A DNA stretch of 64,000 nucleotides from Candidatus Zhuqueibacterota bacterium (lineage in GTDB: Bacteria; Zhuqueibacterota; Zhuqueibacteria; Oceanimicrobiales; Oceanimicrobiaceae): NCBI GenBank assembly GCA_029262055.1, contig JAJDAD010000091.1:1-64000 (forward strand). The letters run 5' to 3'. Shown here one piece after another: positions 16,898-27,900 of this stretch. Position 1 is the first letter of the stretch. The number at the start of each line of letters is the position of its first letter. Under the pieces are notes generated by a model. That model did no database searches. It was not told where the DNA came from and worked only from the letters and a program-made list of their open reading frames with translations. The position numbers and the translations under genes were made by a program.

Positions 16898-18184
16898 CTA
16901 ACGCAGAAGTAACATTCGCCGGCTGCCGACCGATGAAGCGGTGCGCAGACGATAGATGTAAATTCCAGATGCAACCACCTGTTGTCTGTCGTCACGTCCA
17001 TCCCAGTCAATGCGGTAGTCTCCCGAAGTTTGCTGTTCATTCACCAGAGTCCGTACGACATTGCCGAGGAGATTATAAATCGTGAAAGTGACAGGGCCGT
17101 CTTCAGATAACTGGTAGTCTATTCTGGTAGACGGATTGAACGGGTTAGGGAAATTTTGCTGCAAGACGAAACTACGCGGTTGTGCCGGATCGGGCTTGAT
17201 GGAAGTGACGGTTCCCGGTGGGACGAACCGTCGATTCAAAGCAAGACCATCGAAGCGATTTAAATTGACTGGCCCGCCGCCAATCACATGGATTGTGTCT
17301 CTGACCGCGGCCACACCCATAAATGATACCGGCGATGGCATTTCTGCAAGGCTGCTCCAACTATCTGTCCCCGGATCATATTCGAGGGTCAAGGTTGCGG
17401 CCGGATTCGATGCACCTCCGAACACGTACATTTTACCGCCGACCGCTGCTGAGGCGAGCCCGTGCCGAGGTATCGGCATGCTTGCAACTGAACGCCAGGA
17501 CTGGTTTTGGGGCGAATAAACTTGCAGCACACTTTGGCTGACGACGCCTCCGGACAACAAATATCCCCCTGCTACATAGATCTCGCCGTCAATAACCGCC
17601 GCGGTTAACCCCGATCTCGGGGTTGGAATTGTCGGTGCCGAACTCCAACTGTTATTAACCGGATCAAAAACCTGGTGGGTGCTGAGAGCAGAGTTGGCGG
17701 CGCCACCCAGTACATGTATCTGACTGCCCACTGTGACCGCGACCGCGGTTCCTCTTGCCGTGGGCATGGCAGTCATCTCGGTCCAGTCATCCTGTTGCGG
17801 ATCGTACTCAAACACGCGGCCGATGGGCGAAAACGGAAAACCAGCCGTTGAGGTGTAGCCGCCAAACAGATAAAGTTTACCAAGTGCGGCCGCAGCAAAT
17901 GCGCGCCAGACCCGCACTGGTACCGGGTGTCCCGAAGACCAGGAATCCGTTGCCGGATCATAGATCTCCAGGGCAGGGGTGATCTGCCCGTCTCTGGCAA
18001 CTCCCCCGATAACGTATATCTTGCCGTCCAACTCGACCGTCGCGTTAGAGATTTCTTTGCGTGCCGTTGGCATCGGTGCAACAGATGTCCACTCTCCAAG
18101 TGACTCTTGCGGAAAGGTTCTCTCCCCGCCAAACACAAGAATGAACGAAACGAGCCACAACGAAAATAGTATCCTGGATCTCAT
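16898..18184 (-). CDS. Secreted kelch-repeat beta-propeller with C-terminal sorting domain
   Basis: A 428-residue exported protein. The ATG at 18184 follows AGGAGGTCTTG. After the signal peptide come about six kelch repeats, each with the D-x-(I/L)-Y-V-(I/F)-GG core (LDGKIYVIGGV, LGKLYLFGGY, IDGEIYVAGGY, GGKMYVFGGA). They form a beta-propeller at about residues 35-330. The last 85 residues are the sorting/FlgD-like domain: QQNFPNPFNPSTRIDYQL, then IYNLLGNVVRTLVNEQ, DWDGRDDRQQVVASGIYIYR and the end RRMLLLR. In related phyla this domain directs type IX secretion to the surface. The propeller may bind protein or glycan; no enzyme site is evident. Confidence 0.85.
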   Translation of the reverse strand: MRSRILFSLWLVSFILVFGGERTFPQESLGEWTSVAPMPTARKEISNATVELDGKIYVIGGVARDGQITPALEIYDPATDSWSSGHPVPVRVWRAFAAAALGKLYLFGGYTSTAGFPFSPIGRVFEYDPQQDDWTEMTAMPTARGTAVAVTVGSQIHVLGGAANSALSTHQVFDPVNNSWSSAPTIPTPRSGLTAAVIDGEIYVAGGYLLSGGVVSQSVLQVYSPQNQSWRSVASMPIPRHGLASAAVGGKMYVFGGASNPAATLTLEYDPGTDSWSSLAEMPSPVSFMGVAAVRDTIHVIGGGPVNLNRFDGLALNRRFVPPGTVTSIKPDPAQPRSFVLQQNFPNPFNPSTRIDYQLSEDGPVTFTIYNLLGNVVRTLVNEQQTSGDYRIDWDGRDDRQQVVASGIYIYRLRTASSVGSRRMLLLR

Positions 18185-18207
18185 CAAGACCTCCTAAGCT
18201 GGTGAAA

Positions 18208-20031
18208 TTATTTGAGCAGCAACATTTTGCGTGTGAGTGTTCCGGAACTGTGTGATATCTTGTAAATGTATAAACCGGATGAAACTGGTTGTCCGTTCTG
18301 ATCGCGGCCATCCCACGCAACCGTGTGCGGTCCAGCGGCTTTTATAGCGTCAACCAGAGTCGCTACTTCTTCTCCCAATGTGTTGTAAATCGATAGGACA
18401 ACCTGGCCAGCAGCGGCAATTTCATAGGCAATATTAGTGCTGGGATTAAACGGATTCGGGTAGTTTTGCGCCAGACCAAATGACCTTGGTTGTAATCCAT
18501 CGCGCGAATCATCTACTGAGGTCACCGTGCCGCCTTCGGTCACCGTAACAAGTTTGTTAGGCAAGAAATTAGCGACTACATCCACGGTACCGGAAGGCCA
18601 GGTGATCGACAGGCTATCGACCAGAGTGGCTTTTCCCAACCCAAAATGGGCACGCATGCTGTTCTGTCCATTAAAGTTGTTTTGGGCAAGAATCTCTCTG
18701 ATCTGCCAAACAGGGGACCCGTCAATCGTTGCTCTTACTCGTACTTTTGCCCCGATTCCCGCTGCATTTGAGTTCGAACCGATACAGATTACTGAAAGCC
18801 AGCTATTGCCGTTTTCGCTGTCATTACGGTATAGTGCTTTACCACTTCCCGGACCAACAACGATAAGGTCAAGGTCTCCGTCATTGTCATAGTCGCCGGC
18901 TGCCGCGCCGCGACGAGTCGCATTTTGAATTAAGGCGTTCTGCACGCTGCTAAAGGTGCCGTCACCGTTGTTCCGGTAGTACTTGTCCGGCTGGCCGTTA
19001 TCATTGGCTACGTAGCAGTCGATGGCGCCGTCGTTATCGAAGTCTCCCCAAACGGAAGACAAAGAAACCTGGCGGTCTGTTCCGATTGGGCCGACATTCG
19101 GCCGTGTGAAGGTGCCCGCGTCATTCCTGTAGAGCCTGTTCTGAACTCCCCCCTGTGGCCCGCCCCAATTCGTCAAGTAAGCGTCCATATCGCCGTCGTT
19201 GTCATAGTCAATCCAATTCCAGACCTGACCGTCCTGGCTTTCGGTGGCAATAAGGCCGGACGCTATGCGCTCAAACTGGGCCTGACCCGACTCAATTAGC
19301 AAGTTTCGAAATAAAAAATCCCGACGCAAGGAACCGTTGGCAGGACCGCTGCCGATGAAATAATCCATATCGCCATCCAAATCGAAATCAGACCAGGTCC
19401 CCACGGTATAGGGTTGAAAGCCAGAGGAAAGTTCCCCCGTAACTCTCGTGAAGCTAAAGTTGGGCGGACCGCTGTTCTTGAACACATGATTTAGGGTCGG
19501 ACTGCTGGAAGGAGGGACGAAACCAGCCGGATGAGTTATTGCCAAATCTATATAGCCATCGTTGTCGAAATCGGCCCAGGCACACGACCAGCCGCGACTG
19601 GCAAAGGTGTCTCCTATATCACCGTCGGTTATTTGGGTGAACGTGTCATTCCCATCATTGCGGTACAGAGCGGAGCGCTGGCTGGCAATATAAGCATCCA
19701 GGTCGCCATCGTTGTCATAGTCCGCCCAGCTATTCCCGTTGCCCGTGGTTAGCGATTGTCCTGTACCCAGGTTGGTCACAATTCTTTCGAAATTTCCTTC
19801 TCCGATATTCTTATACAAAGTTGAGTTATTGACAAACAGGTCAAGATCACCATCTCCGTCATAGTCTATCCAACTGGCACCCGTGTAGCCGGACGGGCCG
19901 GCATCGACCACGACTGGGTTGCTGCTATCCGTGACTTTGGTGAAAGTCTGCGGATAAGCATCTGTTACTGCAGTACATACCAAAACGCTCAACAGCAGCC
20001 TGGTACTCCAAACATTTACATATAGACGCAT
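18208..20031 (-). CDS. Secreted VCBS/FG-GAP-repeat protein with ASPIC/UnbV and sorting domains
   Basis: A 607-residue exported protein. The start ATG at 20031 follows CGGAGGG; a GTG at 20052 is less likely. The main part is a beta-propeller of calcium-loop repeats of the form DxDxDGDxD (YDGDGDLDLFVNN, YDNDGDLDAYIAS, FDNDGYIDLAIT, FDLDGDMDYFIGS and others). An ASPIC/UnbV-type segment follows (MRAHFGLGKATLVDSLSITW), then the sorting domain (AQNYPNPFNPSTNIAYEI through WDGRDQNGQPVSSG to RKMLLLK). Repeats of this kind bind Ca2+ and often mediate adhesion. It is 24 bases from the kelch gene and probably co-transcribed with it. Confidence 0.85.
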   Translation of the reverse strand: MRLYVNVWSTRLLLSVLVCTAVTDAYPQTFTKVTDSSNPVVVDAGPSGYTGASWIDYDGDGDLDLFVNNSTLYKNIGEGNFERIVTNLGTGQSLTTGNGNSWADYDNDGDLDAYIASQRSALYRNDGNDTFTQITDGDIGDTFASRGWSCAWADFDNDGYIDLAITHPAGFVPPSSSPTLNHVFKNSGPPNFSFTRVTGELSSGFQPYTVGTWSDFDLDGDMDYFIGSGPANGSLRRDFLFRNLLIESGQAQFERIASGLIATESQDGQVWNWIDYDNDGDMDAYLTNWGGPQGGVQNRLYRNDAGTFTRPNVGPIGTDRQVSLSSVWGDFDNDGAIDCYVANDNGQPDKYYRNNGDGTFSSVQNALIQNATRRGAAAGDYDNDGDLDLIVVGPGSGKALYRNDSENGNSWLSVICIGSNSNAAGIGAKVRVRATIDGSPVWQIREILAQNNFNGQNSMRAHFGLGKATLVDSLSITWPSGTVDVVANFLPNKLVTVTEGGTVTSVDDSRDGLQPRSFGLAQNYPNPFNPSTNIAYEIAAAGQVVLSIYNTLGEEVATLVDAIKAAGPHTVAWDGRDQNGQPVSSGLYIYKISHSSGTLTRKMLLLK

Positions 20032-20428
20032 TTCGACCCTCCGATTTGCCACTACAAGAGGTTCCTACCTCAAGCTGGCGGTTATGGAAAAACTGTATTG
20101 AACAAAAATGAAGAGCGGGCCAGGAGAAAACGGACTGACTCCGCCAACGGGAAGAAAAAAATGTGGCGATTTTGCTTGCCAGGGGCAAAGCACAACCGGT
20201 GTAATCAACTACAATTGACCGGCACTTAGAATGAAATCTGGACGCAGGCCAATCCTTTCCTGAATTTGCACAAAATCAAGAACCAAGCTGTGTTACCACT
20301 GTATACTACAATCTTGTCGGGAAGATATTCCTGTTTCAAATCCCAAAGTGAGGTGTATGTGGAACAAATGGAAAATGCCGCGCCCGTTGCCATGCACCAA
20401 GTTTGCAGTGTTGGGGCGCTGCAATCTC
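20032..20428. other. 397-bp gap between the VCBS and beta-helix genes
   Basis: This is the leader region of the VCBS-protein gene on the minus strand. I see no hairpin terminator, repeat or credible small gene, and no convincing promoter. Its length suggests that the VCBS gene has its own promoter rather than depending on the beta-helix gene upstream. Confidence 0.4.
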
Positions 20429-22357
20429 TCAGCGGAGCAGGGTCATTTTTCTGACTTCAGAAGAAGTGGCCGTTTTGAAGTGGTAGAGGTAGATTGCCGA
20501 AGAGACCTCCAGGCCGTTGCTGTCACGGCCATCCCAGATGGCACGATGCGGGCCGGCGGAGAGAGAGTCGTCAACGAGAGTGCGGATTTTCGTGCCCAGG
20601 ATATTGTAAATGTTGAGCTCGACCTTAGCCGGCGCGGAAAGTTCAAACTCGATCGCAGTTTCCGGGTTGAATGGATTGGGGTAATTCTGATGCACCAGAA
20701 ATGTGCCCGGAACCTGTGGGGCTTTTTCAGCCACGGTGGTAATGACCCGGATGCTTGCCGGCGGTGAAAACTCGGACGTATTCCCTGCCGCATCGGTGGC
20801 AGTTGCCACCAGTTTATCATCAGCCGCAATGCCATCCACGGTCCCAAGATTCGTGCTGACTTGCCCGCTGGAAAAATCCACCTCACGGTAGGTGTGTTCA
20901 CCGAGATGCGTCCGGCCCTGCCCTCGCTCGTCTGCCTGAAAGAACTGGACTGTTAGCGGATAAGTCGAATTGGCCGGAGCCGAATCAACGCTGTATGTCA
21001 GGACAAGCTCGCTACCGCTTAATCCCACGTCTATAATCTCGGGATGGTTCTGAAAACGATTGGCGCCATCGTCCGAATCTTCAGTATCGTTCACGGTCGC
21101 GCCATTTCCGCCGATATCTATCCCCAGATCGTTGTTTGCGAAAATGCGATTCGAGACCACCGAGTTCCCGATCCCCGCGGTAATGCGAACGCCGTCTCCG
21201 GCATTGAACGCAATGTGGTTGCCCGCCCCGGCTTCCGCTCCACCAATTATGTTGTTGGAGGCATCCTCGATGACAATACCATGAACGTCATTGGGCAAGT
21301 CCAGCGCGCCGGTCGCATCCACGCCGACATGATTTCCCAGTACCCTGTTATTGTTTGTGGTCGCGTTCATCAGTGCAATTCCGGAGAACCCGTTTCTGAC
21401 GATCACGTTGCCACTGCCTGATTCTGTCCCGCCGATAGTATTGCGGGCCGCCCCCTCGTCCAGCAAGACTCCGTAGAAACTATTTGGCAACTCATCGTCT
21501 CCCGACCGGTTAACACCGATGCCATTGCCGATCACAAGGTTCTCATCCGTGCCGTTGCCACGAACGATGACGCCACATTCGGCATTACCAGAAATGATGT
21601 TGCCGCTGCCGGAAACGAGTCCACCGATGACGTTCCCGGATGCGCTGCTGTCAACTGACACGCCATTTAGGCCGTTGCCGACGGAAAAGCTACCGTTGCC
21701 ATCCGTGCCGATCAAATTACCCTGCACCCGGTTGAGCATCGAGCCTATTTGAGTGATTCGAATGCCGTTGTCTGCATTTCCGGAAATGATGTTTGCCGTA
21801 CCTCCTACCTCGCCGCCAATCTGGTTTTCCGAGGACGCCCAGATGAGCACGCCATTCTCCCGGTTGCCGGCTTCCGTAACGCCATCGGGAGCCAGTCCGA
21901 TGTAGTTACTTTGCACAACGGTTCCGGGATTCACCGTCAGGACGATGCCGTTTCTAAATCCCGTAATCGCCAGCCCGCTGATGCGACTCGCGCCCGCGGA
22001 AACCCGCAAACCATCGGCAGCGCTGCCGGCCAGACTGCCATTCAGCTGTATCACCGGAACCCCGGTAAAGTCCGGCTCGGTTGTCGCATCGATGGCCAGG
22101 GGAGCGGTCACCTCCGGCAACGGTGATGCCAACGAGATGACATGCAGGCCCGTACCCGGAATGTCGAACTCGATAGTATCCAATCCGGCGGTGCTATTTG
22201 CATCCAGAATTGCCTGGCGCAGGGAACCCGGACCGGAATCATCTATGGTAGTAACTGATAAACTCGATTGACAAATCAGTTCGTTGGCAAAGCCCAGCAC
22301 AAGTGTAGAAATTGCGAGTGCCGCAGCCGTAATTTTGAGCATGAAGTTGGTGGACAT
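20429..22357 (-). CDS. Secreted parallel beta-helix protein with sorting domain
   Basis: A 642-residue exported protein; ATG at 22357 behind GGGAG. The signal peptide is followed by TIDDSGPGSLRQAILDAN, the cap that opens many bacterial beta-helix adhesins. Then come about ten rungs with the repeated pattern NxIGG...GxGNxISGN (QIGGEVGGTANIISGNAD, VIGGLVSGSGNIISGNAE, TIGGTESGSGNVIVRNGF). A small beta-sandwich follows (VQFFQADERGQGRTHLGE), then the sorting domain (HQNYPNPFNPETAIEFEL ... RKMTLLR). It is likely an adhesin or surface-layer component. No catalytic residues were recognised. Confidence 0.85.
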   Translation of the reverse strand: MSTNFMLKITAAALAISTLVLGFANELICQSSLSVTTIDDSGPGSLRQAILDANSTAGLDTIEFDIPGTGLHVISLASPLPEVTAPLAIDATTEPDFTGVPVIQLNGSLAGSAADGLRVSAGASRISGLAITGFRNGIVLTVNPGTVVQSNYIGLAPDGVTEAGNRENGVLIWASSENQIGGEVGGTANIISGNADNGIRITQIGSMLNRVQGNLIGTDGNGSFSVGNGLNGVSVDSSASGNVIGGLVSGSGNIISGNAECGVIVRGNGTDENLVIGNGIGVNRSGDDELPNSFYGVLLDEGAARNTIGGTESGSGNVIVRNGFSGIALMNATTNNNRVLGNHVGVDATGALDLPNDVHGIVIEDASNNIIGGAEAGAGNHIAFNAGDGVRITAGIGNSVVSNRIFANNDLGIDIGGNGATVNDTEDSDDGANRFQNHPEIIDVGLSGSELVLTYSVDSAPANSTYPLTVQFFQADERGQGRTHLGEHTYREVDFSSGQVSTNLGTVDGIAADDKLVATATDAAGNTSEFSPPASIRVITTVAEKAPQVPGTFLVHQNYPNPFNPETAIEFELSAPAKVELNIYNILGTKIRTLVDDSLSAGPHRAIWDGRDSNGLEVSSAIYLYHFKTATSSEVRKMTLLR

Positions 22358-22570
22358 CCGTTTCTCCCGGGTGAAGACGAATTCAGGTCAGAGCTATTCT
22401 TGAAAAAATGGGCATACTATATTGGTACGTGATATGGCAGGAAGATGCGGATTAATATAAAGGACCAGGGGCAGCCGGAAGAACCGATGTGCGGGAGATT
22501 TGAGAGGGCGGCCTTCCTGGGGTTTCTGTCTGAAAACACAATCCATTCGATACGACGCATGCCGCTCTCT

Positions 22571-24193
22571 TCAGGATTTGAAGTCCATGGCATTAATCTT
22601 ATAGCGCCGCATTTTATCTGAAAAGTTCTTCACATCCATACCGGAGAGACGTGCTGACTCCCGAATCTTGCCCCCTGTTTCAGCCAGAATTCTTCTGATC
22701 TCAGAGATCTCAAACTCCTCTATGGTTCTCTTCTTGCGGTCCTGGAAGGTCAAAACTCCACCATTACCTCCCGCACTGCGTCCTTGATACGGCTCCAGCA
22801 ACTCACTTGGTAGATGTCTCAATTCAATTGACTTGCCTTTACAGAGGATAACCGCCCGGTGAATAATGTTCTCCAACTGCCGAACGTTTCCAGGGTAATG
22901 ATAATTGCCAAGAATGTGTTCCACTTGCCTGCTGAACTTGGGCCGTCGCTTGTGGTTGTTATATTTTTCAATAAAATGCTCAATGAGCAATGGAATGTCC
23001 TCACGCCTTTTGCGCAATGGCGGTAATGTCAAGGTGATGACATTCAATCTGTAGTACAGGTCCTCTCTGAATTTCTTTTGTGAAATGAGTTGGTTCAAAT
23101 CACAGTTCGTCGCTGCTATGACCCGTACATCACATTGTTTTTCTTCCTCACTTCCCACCGAATAGTAAGAGCCGTTCTCGAGGACACGCAACAACTTTAC
23201 TTGTGCGTTCAGGGACATTTCACCTACCTCATCGAGAAATATTGTCCCCTGGTCAGCCAATTCGAATTTCCCGCGTCTGTCCCGAACGGCACCGGTGAAC
23301 GCACCGCGTCTATGTCCGAAGAGCGCAGACTCAATAAGACCCTCGGGCAACGCGCCACAGTTTACTGTTTCAAGAGGTTTGTCGTTACGACTACTGTTAT
23401 AGTGAAGAGCTCTGGCAATAAGCTCTTTGCCAGTGCCATTTTCACTTTGAATGAGGATTGTCGCATCTGTTTCGGCCACGTCACCAACCAACTGCAGTAC
23501 TTCCGTCATGGACCTGCTGGACCCGATAATATCCCGGAACTGATACTTATCCCTCAACTCGGCAGCCAGCTTCTTGTGCGATTGTCTGAGATCCTTGAAA
23601 AGGGAAGCGTTTTTCAGCGCGATGGCCATTTGCTCTGAAAATGCCCTAACCAAATCACCGGTAAAATCATCAAACAAGTTCTTGATGTTCTTGTTGTCGA
23701 CATAAATAATGCCGCGCACTTCATCATCAATTTCGATCGGGGCGCACGCCACCGACAGCAAACGCAAACGAGTCACGCTCTCAGAAGTACCGTGAAACTG
23801 ATCTGCCATGGCATCCCGCAAACAAATTGCCTCGCGATCAACAATGGCACGCCTGATGATGCTTCTGCTAACCTCGAAGTCTGACTGTTCAATATCACTC
23901 TTCTCCAAACACCGGGCAACCCGAAAATCCACCTCACCTCCAGCGCTTACAAGGCCAATAAGCCCGCGCTGGGCGCCCGTGACTTCTATCACCTTGTCCA
24001 TGGCAAGCTTGAGCAGATGGCCTAACTCTATTTCCGATGAAATGAGTTTGCCAATCTCGTACAGAGTTAGGTACTTACTTCCTATCTTCAGGAGTATCCC
24101 TGTTTCGTCCCGAGAAAACTCTGCTTTCTCAGACTCTGGCCCCTCAAGTCTGCTACGAATTCTCTGGAGAAAGCGTTTTTCGTTAGAAATCAT
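22571..24193 (-). CDS. Sigma-54-dependent transcriptional activator (GAF - AAA+ - Fis HTH)
   Basis: A 540-residue enhancer-binding protein. A GAF sensor lies at about residues 45-195 (ALKNASLF helix at its end). The AAA+ domain at about 215-455 has Walker A QSENGTGKELIARAL (Ser replaces the usual first Gly), the sigma-54 contact loop GAFTGA, Walker B GTIFLDEVGEM and the arginine region FREDLYYRLNV. A Fis-type HTH closes the protein (EISEIRRILAETGGKIRE...). There is no receiver domain, so the signal is probably a small molecule bound by GAF. It lies 33 bases after the gene at 24227-24886 and is likely the last gene of that operon. The sigma-54 promoter at 7837 is a candidate target in this window. 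Confidence 0.92.
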   Translation of the reverse strand: MISNEKRFLQRIRSRLEGPESEKAEFSRDETGILLKIGSKYLTLYEIGKLISSEIELGHLLKLAMDKVIEVTGAQRGLIGLVSAGGEVDFRVARCLEKSDIEQSDFEVSRSIIRRAIVDREAICLRDAMADQFHGTSESVTRLRLLSVACAPIEIDDEVRGIIYVDNKNIKNLFDDFTGDLVRAFSEQMAIALKNASLFKDLRQSHKKLAAELRDKYQFRDIIGSSRSMTEVLQLVGDVAETDATILIQSENGTGKELIARALHYNSSRNDKPLETVNCGALPEGLIESALFGHRRGAFTGAVRDRRGKFELADQGTIFLDEVGEMSLNAQVKLLRVLENGSYYSVGSEEEKQCDVRVIAATNCDLNQLISQKKFREDLYYRLNVITLTLPPLRKRREDIPLLIEHFIEKYNNHKRRPKFSRQVEHILGNYHYPGNVRQLENIIHRAVILCKGKSIELRHLPSELLEPYQGRSAGGNGGVLTFQDRKKRTIEEFEISEIRRILAETGGKIRESARLSGMDVKNFSDKMRRYKINAMDFKS

Positions 24194-24226
24194 CTCTAAG
24201 CCAGAAAATACGAATATCGTGAAGCT

Positions 24227-24886
24227 TTAAGGTACAACTGGAGGGCGCGGAAGCCCTGCATCGCCGTCTAGCTCATCCGAAGAGCCGTCACGCAGGATAG
24301 CAAAGACAACCCCGGTGGCAGCGCCACCTGCGGCGACCCAAAGCCAGGTCTTGCCCGCACGGCCTTTGCCCACAGCAAGTTGCCCGTCGGGCAGCGGCTC
24401 AAGTCCCATATCCCTATGAATAGATTCTATGATTGAAGGGATTTCCTCGTTCACCAACAGTTCAAAAGTCTTGCCCTCCGGGTAGACCAGTTCTGACTGC
24501 TTGGAAACCGAGTACAGGCGAAAGTCTACTTCCACGAAGTCTCCGATTTTATCCAATTCCCCCACTAGTAGAAAATCGAATCCGATTCTCCGCCCGGCTT
24601 CAAGGTAGGCGTGCTCATTGGACAGATCCAAAATGCGCATCCCTTCTGCGGTCAGTGCTGCTCTCACCTCATTCTCTTTGAGAAGTATCAGTCGTGAGTC
24701 GTTCAATCGGTCGTAAAGCGCCCGGCGTACCAACGCTTCTTCTTCCTTGGAAAAATCTCTAAAATGGACACGAACAACTGCAAGTGTCACTTGTTCAGTA
24801 GAATCATCTTGTACCGAAGTGGCGTATGCCGCAGACCCTACTGAGAAAAAACACAGAACAAATAATATGAACCAACGCGTTAGCAT
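24227..24886 (-). CDS. Exported TolB-N/LpoB-like protein with C-terminal membrane anchor
   Basis: A 219-residue protein; ATG at 24886 behind TTGAGGAACGG. After a signal peptide (FCFFSVGSAAYATS type) there is an alpha/beta domain at about residues 30-165 (VRRALYDRLNDSRLILLKEN, AGRRIGFDFLLVGELDKIGD) resembling the TolB N-terminal/LpoB/CsgG-like fold used in envelope assemblies. A hydrophobic helix (TWLWVAAGGAATGVVFAIL) and a short acidic, proline-rich tail (LPRPPVVP) end it. The resemblance is to fold pattern, not a clear family hit. It is sandwiched between the PD40 surface protein and the sigma-54 activator, so it may take part in assembling or sensing that surface protein. Confidence 0.55.
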   Translation of the reverse strand: MLTRWFILFVLCFFSVGSAAYATSVQDDSTEQVTLAVVRVHFRDFSKEEEALVRRALYDRLNDSRLILLKENEVRAALTAEGMRILDLSNEHAYLEAGRRIGFDFLLVGELDKIGDFVEVDFRLYSVSKQSELVYPEGKTFELLVNEEIPSIIESIHRDMGLEPLPDGQLAVGKGRAGKTWLWVAAGGAATGVVFAILRDGSSDELDGDAGLPRPPVVP

Positions 24887-24916
24887 ACCGTTCCTCAATA
24901 ACTTGGCAGGATGTAG

Positions 24917-27900
24917 TTATCGAATAAATGTCATCTTCCGGAAAAATGAATGTCCGCCCGCACGAAGTCGGTAGAAATACAGACCACTAGCGACTGTTTG
25001 CCCAAACCGGTCGCGACCACCCCAATAAACCACATGGAAGCCAGCCTCTTTCTCCACCTGCTCTAGGAGCAATACAACCTGTTGTCCCAAAACATTAAAG
25101 ACTTCCAGACTGACCGAAGCCGGCTCGGGCAGCCCAAACTTTATCGTAGTCGACGGATTAAAGGGATTCGGGAAATTCTGCTCCAACTGGAAGGATGTCG
25201 GAATTGGGGCGAACTCTTCCGTTTTTTCAACCACAAATCCTGGCTGGCCCACTACCAGCTTGAATCGTCTTGGTTTGCGGGATGGTCTGGTGCGAAAAAC
25301 ATATTCCTGCCCAACATTCAAATCCACGTTGATGCCGAGGTCGACGTCAACAAGCTGGAGCTCGGAATTCGCAGGGACTGCCCCACTTGCAGTAAAGTTC
25401 AAAGCAACCTCACGATTGGGTCCACTGCTGGTAACCTCAAAATCCCAGAAGTGACCTGCGGCATGAGGTGGACGAAAGTCGGTCGTATACACGTCAGCAA
25501 ACCTTTCCCAATCCCGATGCGGGAAAGAGACCATCACGAATTCCCCAATCGGCGGCGGCTCGAACCGTTCGTACCGGTCCCACTCTGCTGCGGCGTCGGG
25601 ATAGACGCCGACGAAGTTGTCGCTGTCGCGCGCAAACTCGGTTGAAGCAGTCACCTGAACCTGCCAGTCCGGGGCGAAGCTTGCTAGTTTTGTCAAGATC
25701 GCTTGCGAGACTTCCCGTCCGGTTTGCGGGTTTATGGTCAAAACTGCTGGCTCCGTTACTTTGAGCATGTATCCTTCCCAAGGCTGGAGCTGGGTGAGAT
25801 CTGACTGCCATTCTCCTGTGAAGGTGATTAGGTGAGTACGCAGGCTGTCCGGTGTTACCGCCTCTACGGGGACATCGAAATTGAAGGGGCTGGAAACCAT
25901 GTTCCATCCGGGCTTGAGCTCGACTTGGAAAGGAGCGAGTGTGTTCAGCGTAACGCCCGGCTCGCTAGTACATTCAGTGCCGCGCTTCGTAATCAGAAAC
26001 ATTGACTTACCCGGCACAAGCTCTCCGACATCAGGATATTCACGGTACGGAAACTGTGCGTCGCCATTGTCCGGATCAATATCCCAAAGCCGCCACTGGG
26101 TCGTATCAGCGACACCAAAATCATCGAGCAGAAGGGAATCGACATTTGAATCGTCAGGATTGAGCGGCATAGAAATAAGGCGATAATCTCTTCCTAAATC
26201 CCCGCCCGGATGGTTTCGCGACAGATGGTTTTCGGGCAAATTCACTGCGATGGATTGCAGCTCAGTTCGCACGACATTGCCGGCTGTGTCGGCTGCCTCA
26301 ATGAAATACTCAAGGGCCTTCGCTCCAACCGCGGAGCTCGGAATGGTGGTAACGTACACTCGATGTTCTCTCTCGGTCATCGCCAGTGTTTCAAAAACCA
26401 CATCCCCACCTTGTCGAAATCTCAAAGAGACCACGTCCGGGGCAAGCGTAGAAACAACAGCCGAGACAGCCACTGAATTTAATGCTTCAATCCGGGCTGG
26501 TGCACTGATATTCACAATTTCAGGTTGAGGCAGAGAACCCACCCAACAAGAAGGTCGGGATGCCCCTGAGGTCGTGAGTTGTCTCAGGTCTGTTCCGTCA
26601 GGATTTATGCGCCACAGGTTGACTATGCCATCACCATCTCTGTCGGAAACAAAAACAATGTAAGTGGCATTAGGCCGAAGGGCAACTGGCGAGTCATTTT
26701 GAAACGCATCATTTGTAATTCGGGTTTCCCCGGAGCCATCAATGTTGATCATGAAAATCTCGCCGCCATTGCTGGGGGTCGTACCCCTGGTAAACAGAAC
26801 TTTCAGCTCACCATCGATCATGGTAGGGTATGGAGTACGGCTGGTGCCAATATTGTTAGAGCCATTGGATTGAGTAGTCAAGCGCACCATATTTCTGCCA
26901 TCAACATTGGATGAAAATATCTCAGTGGTCCAGCCGTTGAATGGCCTAATCCGTTCCATGACGATGGCATTGCCATCCGGTGTATTTCGGGCAAAAAGGA
27001 CATCGCGTCTCCCACCCTCAACTACATCATTCCCGGCAAGCAGTTTGGGGCTTCCGGTTCCGTCGGCATTGATTTCATACAGCTTCCAAACCCGATCCGG
27101 GTTGTCCTTTCTCACGCAAATAAGCAACTTACTGTTGTCCGAGGACCAGTCAATCCCAAAAATGCCTGGTGCAAAAGCAAATTGTTCAAACAGATTTGTC
27201 GTCAGTTTTCTAACATTGGCGCCATCGATATTCATAACGTAAAGCTCATGATTGCCGTCCCTGTCCGAGCTAAAGGCGATGCGACGGCCATCGTTGGAAA
27301 TCTGTGGGAAAATATCGTTTGCAGGATTTTTGGTGAGATTGATGACATCGCCGCCCCCATTCATCAGGAAGATATCGCGACCGGTTTCAGTGTCTGCAAC
27401 ATAGGCCAGCAGGCTGATGAGTGTATCCGGTACGTTTGTCGAAGGCGGTTCATTCAGCAGCACCACATGAGTGCTGTCGATTATCTCAGTTTGAGAAAAA
27501 CTCTGATCAGAGGCATCGATTTGCAGCGCAAAGGTGCCGCTTATCTGGTCGCGGCTCGTCGCCGGGCCGGCGTAAATAAATCCAGCAAAAACATTAGCGC
27601 CGCCATTTTGCTGAAAAGTGACGCTGCCACTGGCTTTTAGCAAAGACCATCGGGTATGCCAGGCATCATCGTAGTACACCAACATGCCCGCAGCCGCCTG
27701 GCCGCCATTGTCGGGTAACGTCATTTGCCCGGACAGAGAGGCCTGGTACCGTTTCAATACCGGAATCACTATATCTTTGAATCTATTTCGAACGAAAACC
27801 GCGTGGTCCCTGGTTACAGAGAATTGTTGAAAGAAAGTTGCATTCGACGAGCTTATTTGCAGCGCGTACTCGCCTGCTATCTTTAAACGCTGCGTTTCTG